Below are positions 4,458-6,813 of a stretch of 6,813 bases of DNA, piece by piece. Location of the stretch: positions 1 to 6,813 of the forward strand of contig JAIEQQ010000272.1 of assembly GCA_019747615.1 (NCBI GenBank), read 5' to 3'. The translations under genes and the position numbers were made by a program. The stretch comes from Phycisphaerales bacterium. GTDB taxonomy: Bacteria > Planctomycetota > Phycisphaerae > Phycisphaerales > UBA1924. Position 1 is the stretch's first letter; every line of letters begins with the position of its first letter. The notes under the pieces are model-generated. The model worked only from the letters and a program-made list of their open reading frames with translations, had not been told where the DNA came from and made no database searches.

Positions 4458-5623
4458 GGGCGCTCTCCGAATCCGCTCTGCACCGGTGCAGCCGGCGCGT
4501 CGGAACGCTCGGTGAGCACTAAACCGTCGTACGCGAGGCGGATCTCGTCCGGGAGCGACTGCTCGGCGTCGGCGTGGGCGATGTCGTGGGTCATGTGGAT
4601 GAAGTACGTTTGGCGAGGGCGCACGCGCTGCGCGACCTCGATCGCCTGGTTGAAGCAGAAGTGCGTCGGGTGCCGGCGATAGCGCAGGGCGTCGATCGCC
4701 AGCACGTTCAGGCCGTCGAGATGTTGCCAGGTCTCCGGCGGGATGGAGCTGACATCGGTGCAATACGCCAGCGGCAGCACCGGCGCATCGGCGTGCGCCG
4801 GCTTGAGCGATTCGGGTGTGAGAGCATCGGTGTCGATCGGCGCGGCAGTCGCCAGCGCGCCGGACGCAGTAGGGGGCTGTCGTGGTGGCTCTGAGACGGG
4901 AACAGACGCAGCGCGTGGCGTGGATCCAGACGCCGCGCGTTCGTCGGTCGTGCGCGTCGGTTGCTCGGGCGCGTCGTCTTGCCACCAGTGGGCGGTGGAT
5001 GGCGGCTGGCTCTGGAGGCTGGCCTCTGTGTGGTGGCCCGCCTCTGCGGGGCGGGGCGCGGGCGCTTCGATCATCGCGTGGTCACCGCCGCCCCTGCCGC
5101 TGGCCCAATCAATGCGGAAGCCCAGAATCGGCAGCTTGCCGTGCAAGAACCGCAGCGGCGTGATTCTCAGGCCGTAGAGCTCCAGCGGCACACCGGGCTC
5201 GAGCACGCGCGGGATCACGCTGGCGACGAACGAGTCGTTGACGTTCCGGGCCGCGTCGAAAATGTGCCCATACACGCGGCGGAGATGCTCCAGCGTGTGC
5301 GGCTCGGCGAAAATGTCGATCGGCGAGTGCTGCACCGCGTTAAATCGGCGAACCTCGTCAAGTCCGAACGTGTGATCAACGTGGTTGTGCGTGAACAGGA
5401 TCGCGTCGCACCGAGCGAGCTTGTGGCGCAGGGCCTGCTGGCGCAGGTCCGGCGTCGCGTCGATCAGCACGGTGCGCGGGCGCCCGCGCGCGTCGGTGAA
5501 CTCCAGGGCTGCGCCGCAGCGCAGACGGTTGTCGCGCGGGTCGGTGGACGTACACACATCGCAATCGCAGGCGATGACGGGTACGCCGCTGGAGGTGCCG
5601 GTGCCAAGGAAGGTGAAACGCAT
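4454..5623 (-). CDS. PhnP-type metallo-beta-lactamase-fold phosphodiesterase with low-complexity insert
   Basis: This 389-residue protein is a metal-dependent hydrolase, probably a cytoplasmic phosphodiesterase. It opens with LGTGTSSGVP, then C19-x-C21-x2-C24, matching the structural zinc cysteines of PhnP. T-H79-x-H81-x-D83-H84 binds the two catalytic metals; H161 (FLHGKLPILGF), D290 (YCTDVSSIP) and H343 complete them. H346, in H-x2-H spacing as in PhnP, would finish the structural zinc site. 'RYRRHPTHF' at 315-322 resembles the PhnP active-site loop. E. coli PhnP has about 250 residues; here about 110 residues (174-283), rich in Pro, Ala, Thr and Ser, are inserted between the H161 strand and the D290 strand. 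PhnP acts on ribosyl 1,2-cyclic phosphate in phosphonate breakdown, but no phn gene is nearby, so the substrate may differ. The start ATG 5623 has no clear Shine-Dalgarno but immediately precedes the conserved first strand. Confidence 0.92.
   Translation of the reverse strand: MRFTFLGTGTSSGVPVIACDCDVCTSTDPRDNRLRCGAALEFTDARGRPRTVLIDATPDLRQQALRHKLARCDAILFTHNHVDHTFGLDEVRRFNAVQHSPIDIFAEPHTLEHLRRVYGHIFDAARNVNDSFVASVIPRVLEPGVPLELYGLRITPLRFLHGKLPILGFRIDWASGRGGGDHAMIEAPAPRPAEAGHHTEASLQSQPPSTAHWWQDDAPEQPTRTTDERAASGSTPRAASVPVSEPPRQPPTASGALATAAPIDTDALTPESLKPAHADAPVLPLAYCTDVSSIPPETWQHLDGLNVLAIDALRYRRHPTHFCFNQAIEVAQRVRPRQTYFIHMTHDIAHADAEQSLPDEIRLAYDGLVLTERSDAPAAPVQSGFGERP
4465..4468 (-). promoter_or_regulatory. 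Shine-Dalgarno of rnhA inside the hydrolase gene
   Basis: GGAG (within GGAGAG) lies 7 bases before the rnhA ATG, inside the last codons of the upstream hydrolase. With the ATGA overlap it supports coupled translation and the 204-residue start. Confidence 0.65.
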
Positions 5624-5647
5624 GAGCGGAAAGGTAGAGGGTAAGAA

Positions 5648-5683
5648 GTGGCAGAGTGGCGGAGTGGCAGGGTGGCAGAGTGG
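5648..5683. repeat. 8-bp tandem repeat, 4.5 copies
   Basis: Four units, GTGGCAGA, GTGGCGGA, GTGGCAGG and GTGGCAGA, are followed by GTGG on the plus strand. They differ only at the sixth and eighth bases of the unit. On the minus strand the unit reads TCTGCCAC. The array fills most of the 67-bp gap between the zinc-ribbon membrane gene (stop at 5691) and the hydrolase start (5623), so it would be transcribed within a shared message. No function is evident; slippage-prone repeats of this kind can vary in copy number. Confidence 0.8.
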
Positions 5684-5690
5684 GGGGTGC

Positions 5691-6287
5691 TCAGTCTCGT
5701 GCTGCCGACCCGTCTTCGGGTCGTTGCGCTGGGAGATTGGGCTTCGATTTCACTTGCTTCGCCACCGGTTGCCTCGCGCCGCACTCGGGGCATGTCACAG
5801 TATTGAGATCGTCGGCGAGGAGCCCGCAGAGGTCGTAGAGGCACCGAAGGCACTCGCCGCGCTCTTCGGCGGAGGCGGCGATACCTCGTTGAATCAGCCA
5901 GCGAGCAAGGAAGACCGATGCCAGACCGGCAACAACGATCACCGAGGCACCGGCGAGCCCGCTGAGCCACAGGCTCTGAGAGACGAGGAGCACGCGTGCG
6001 CTTAAGAGCATCCCGAGCACGATCGCCACGATCAGGCAGAGCATTTGGAAAATCCGCGCTTCGGCTCGAATCAGACTCGCTCGGACGTTGACCCGGTACC
6101 GTCGCGCTTCGGCCAGCTGCGCCGCGGACATGTTCGGTCGTGTCGCCACACGCGGCCGTGCTCCGCACTCCGGACACGTCACACGATTCTCATCGTCTGG
6201 AGGCAAGCCGGCAAGCGAATAGCGGCACTGCGGACAGCGTGCAGTCGTGGGCAGGTGCTGGATGCTGTTCGTTGGCAGATCGCGCAT
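5691..6287 (-). CDS. Two-helix membrane protein with two zinc ribbons, unknown function
   Basis: It encodes 198 residues. Ribbon 1 uses C18-x2-C21 and C38-x2-C41 (CPQCRYSLAGLP...TCPECGAR); ribbon 2 uses C146-x2-C149 and C166-x2-C169 (CLRCLYDLCGLL...TCPECGAR). Both have exactly 16 residues between the cysteine pairs and share the ending VTCPECGAR, so they look like a duplication. Between them lie an amphipathic Arg-rich helix and two membrane helices at about 80-101 and 107-130. With two helices both ribbons face the same side, most likely the cytoplasm. Single 'CxxCxYxLxGL...CPECG' ribbons are common at the N-termini of Planctomycetota membrane proteins, where their role is not established. 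ATG 6287 is chosen as the only start before the first ribbon, and AAGG lies 9 bases upstream. It may be co-transcribed with the hydrolase 67 bp downstream. No enzymatic motif is visible; a structural, protein-binding or nucleic-acid-binding role is possible. Confidence 0.85.
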   Translation of the reverse strand: MRDLPTNSIQHLPTTARCPQCRYSLAGLPPDDENRVTCPECGARPRVATRPNMSAAQLAEARRYRVNVRASLIRAEARIFQMLCLIVAIVLGMLLSARVLLVSQSLWLSGLAGASVIVVAGLASVFLARWLIQRGIAASAEERGECLRCLYDLCGLLADDLNTVTCPECGARQPVAKQVKSKPNLPAQRPEDGSAARD

Positions 6288-6350
6288 GAGTTGCGACCTT
6301 GTTGCACAGCGACAAACACGATCGCGTACCGCGGTGGCGGCGCGGGGCGA

Positions 6351-6813
6351 TCACGGCGCTACCGGCTTCACGATCGGCTGCTCCGGGACGACCGGCTTGG
6401 AAGGTGATGCCGGAATCTGCTCGGTCGTTGACCCACCCCGCGCCCCCGCCGCATCGCCCGCTCCGCCTGGCAGCTCCGCGACGTTGAACGAGTCGTACCG
6501 AATGAGATCGCTCAGGTCCTTCGCCGTCGGCTCGCTGGCCTTCCAAGCCGAGTTGTAGAGGGCCGCGAGCATGTCGCCGGCGTCCATCAGGCGGCGGCCG
6601 ATGAACTGCTTGCCCTCGTCTTGTTTGAACTTGCCGTCTTTCTCCAGCTCGTAGGTCTTCTCCATCAGCGCGTGCGAGCGTTTGATGTGCATGAGCACCT
6701 CGCCCCAGGGGTTCAGCCCGTCGGCGACGGCGTGGGTGTACTTCATGCTCGGCTTCAGCGACTCGTACGTGATCGACTGCTGAGAAATCACGCCACCATC
6801 GATATACGCGTGG
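6351..6813 (-). CDS. C-terminal part of a larger protein, possibly S1/P1-nuclease or zinc-phospholipase-C-like (runs off the right edge)
   Basis: The frame is open to the window edge, reading ...HAYIDGGVISQQSITYESLKP. A GTG at 6791 could be misread as a start, but the sequence before it is protein-like and no ribosome binding site is seen, so I treat this as a 3' fragment of about 153 codons. It is helical and ends its folded part with 'FIGRRLMDAGDMLAALYNSAW', preceded by 'HAVADGLNPWGEVLMHIKRS' and a Lys/Glu-rich segment. The helix pattern resembles the C-terminal part of S1/P1-nuclease and zinc phospholipase C folds, where a last helix carries 'RLxxAGxxLAxLxN', but the zinc-binding His/Asp residues that would prove it lie outside the window. 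The final 40 residues are Gly/Ala- then Pro/Val-rich (SKPVVPEQPIVKPVAP) and probably disordered. The gene is real with good confidence; the family is a guess. Confidence 0.7.
   Translation of the reverse strand, partial: HAYIDGGVISQQSITYESLKPSMKYTHAVADGLNPWGEVLMHIKRSHALMEKTYELEKDGKFKQDEGKQFIGRRLMDAGDMLAALYNSAWKASEPTAKDLSDLIRYDSFNVAELPGGAGDAAGARGGSTTEQIPASPSKPVVPEQPIVKPVAP

Noticed and set aside
4458..4985. Upstream extension of the rnhA frame to a 380-residue protein
   Set aside because: The added residues are Arg-rich, out-of-frame reading of the hydrolase gene. The ATG at 4457 has a Shine-Dalgarno and an ATGA overlap.
4961..5644. Plus-strand open frame of 227 codons
   Set aside because: It is antisense to the hydrolase, which has a complete set of metal ligands. 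The frame is an effect of codon bias.
5464..6177. Minus-strand open frame of 237 codons in another frame
   Set aside because: It is Arg/Ser-rich and overlaps two genes with clear motifs (zinc ribbons and the N-terminus of the hydrolase). No start signal or domain was seen.
1..6813. CRISPR array, insertion sequence, tRNA, rRNA or attachment site
   Set aside because: No regularly spaced repeats of CRISPR size, no transposase-like frame with terminal repeats, and no cloverleaf or rRNA-like stretch was seen on either strand.

Overview
The window is GC-rich, and every gene I can support lies on the minus strand, so genes read from the right edge to the left. The best taxonomic guess is a member of Planctomycetota, probably Phycisphaerae-like. 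The clues are a membrane protein carrying two 'CxxC...GL...TCPECGAR' zinc ribbons (a motif I associate with that group), an ECF sigma factor paired with a short soluble zinc anti-sigma factor, and several genes with weak or no Shine-Dalgarno sequence. This is inference; there is no rRNA or marker gene to settle it.

In transcription order (right to left): (a) 6813-6351, the C-terminal end of a larger protein, possibly an S1/P1-nuclease or zinc-phospholipase-C-like exported enzyme. (b) 6287-5691, a two-helix membrane protein with a zinc ribbon on each side of the helices. (c) An 8-bp tandem repeat at 5648-5683. (d) 5623-4454, a PhnP-type metallo-beta-lactamase-fold phosphodiesterase with a large low-complexity insert, overlapping by 4 bases (e) 4457-3843, ribonuclease HI with an added N-terminal tail.

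A 209-bp non-coding stretch (3634-3842) follows. It holds several inverted repeats, a possible ECF-type promoter and a good ribosome binding site. Then comes (f) 3633-2398, an exported fusion of a YHS domain to a peroxiredoxin-like thioredoxin fold; (g) 2302-1793, a DoxX-family four-helix membrane protein; (h) 1741-1130, an ECF sigma factor; and (i) 1130-774, its zinc-binding anti-sigma factor, whose C/H/C/C spacing equals that of the redox sensor RsrA. The left end is a tightly overlapping set: (j) 701-411 and (k) 414-220, two small membrane proteins, and (l) 223 to beyond base 1, the N-terminus of a membrane protein resembling the ferric-reductase-like cytochrome b family.

The most coherent reading is that genes f to i form an envelope redox-stress module: an exported peroxiredoxin fusion, a DoxX membrane partner, and a sigma/anti-sigma pair that could sense thiol oxidation. 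Genes j to l may be a membrane electron-transfer unit linked to it. The domain calls are well supported by motifs. The shared regulation and common function are hypotheses.
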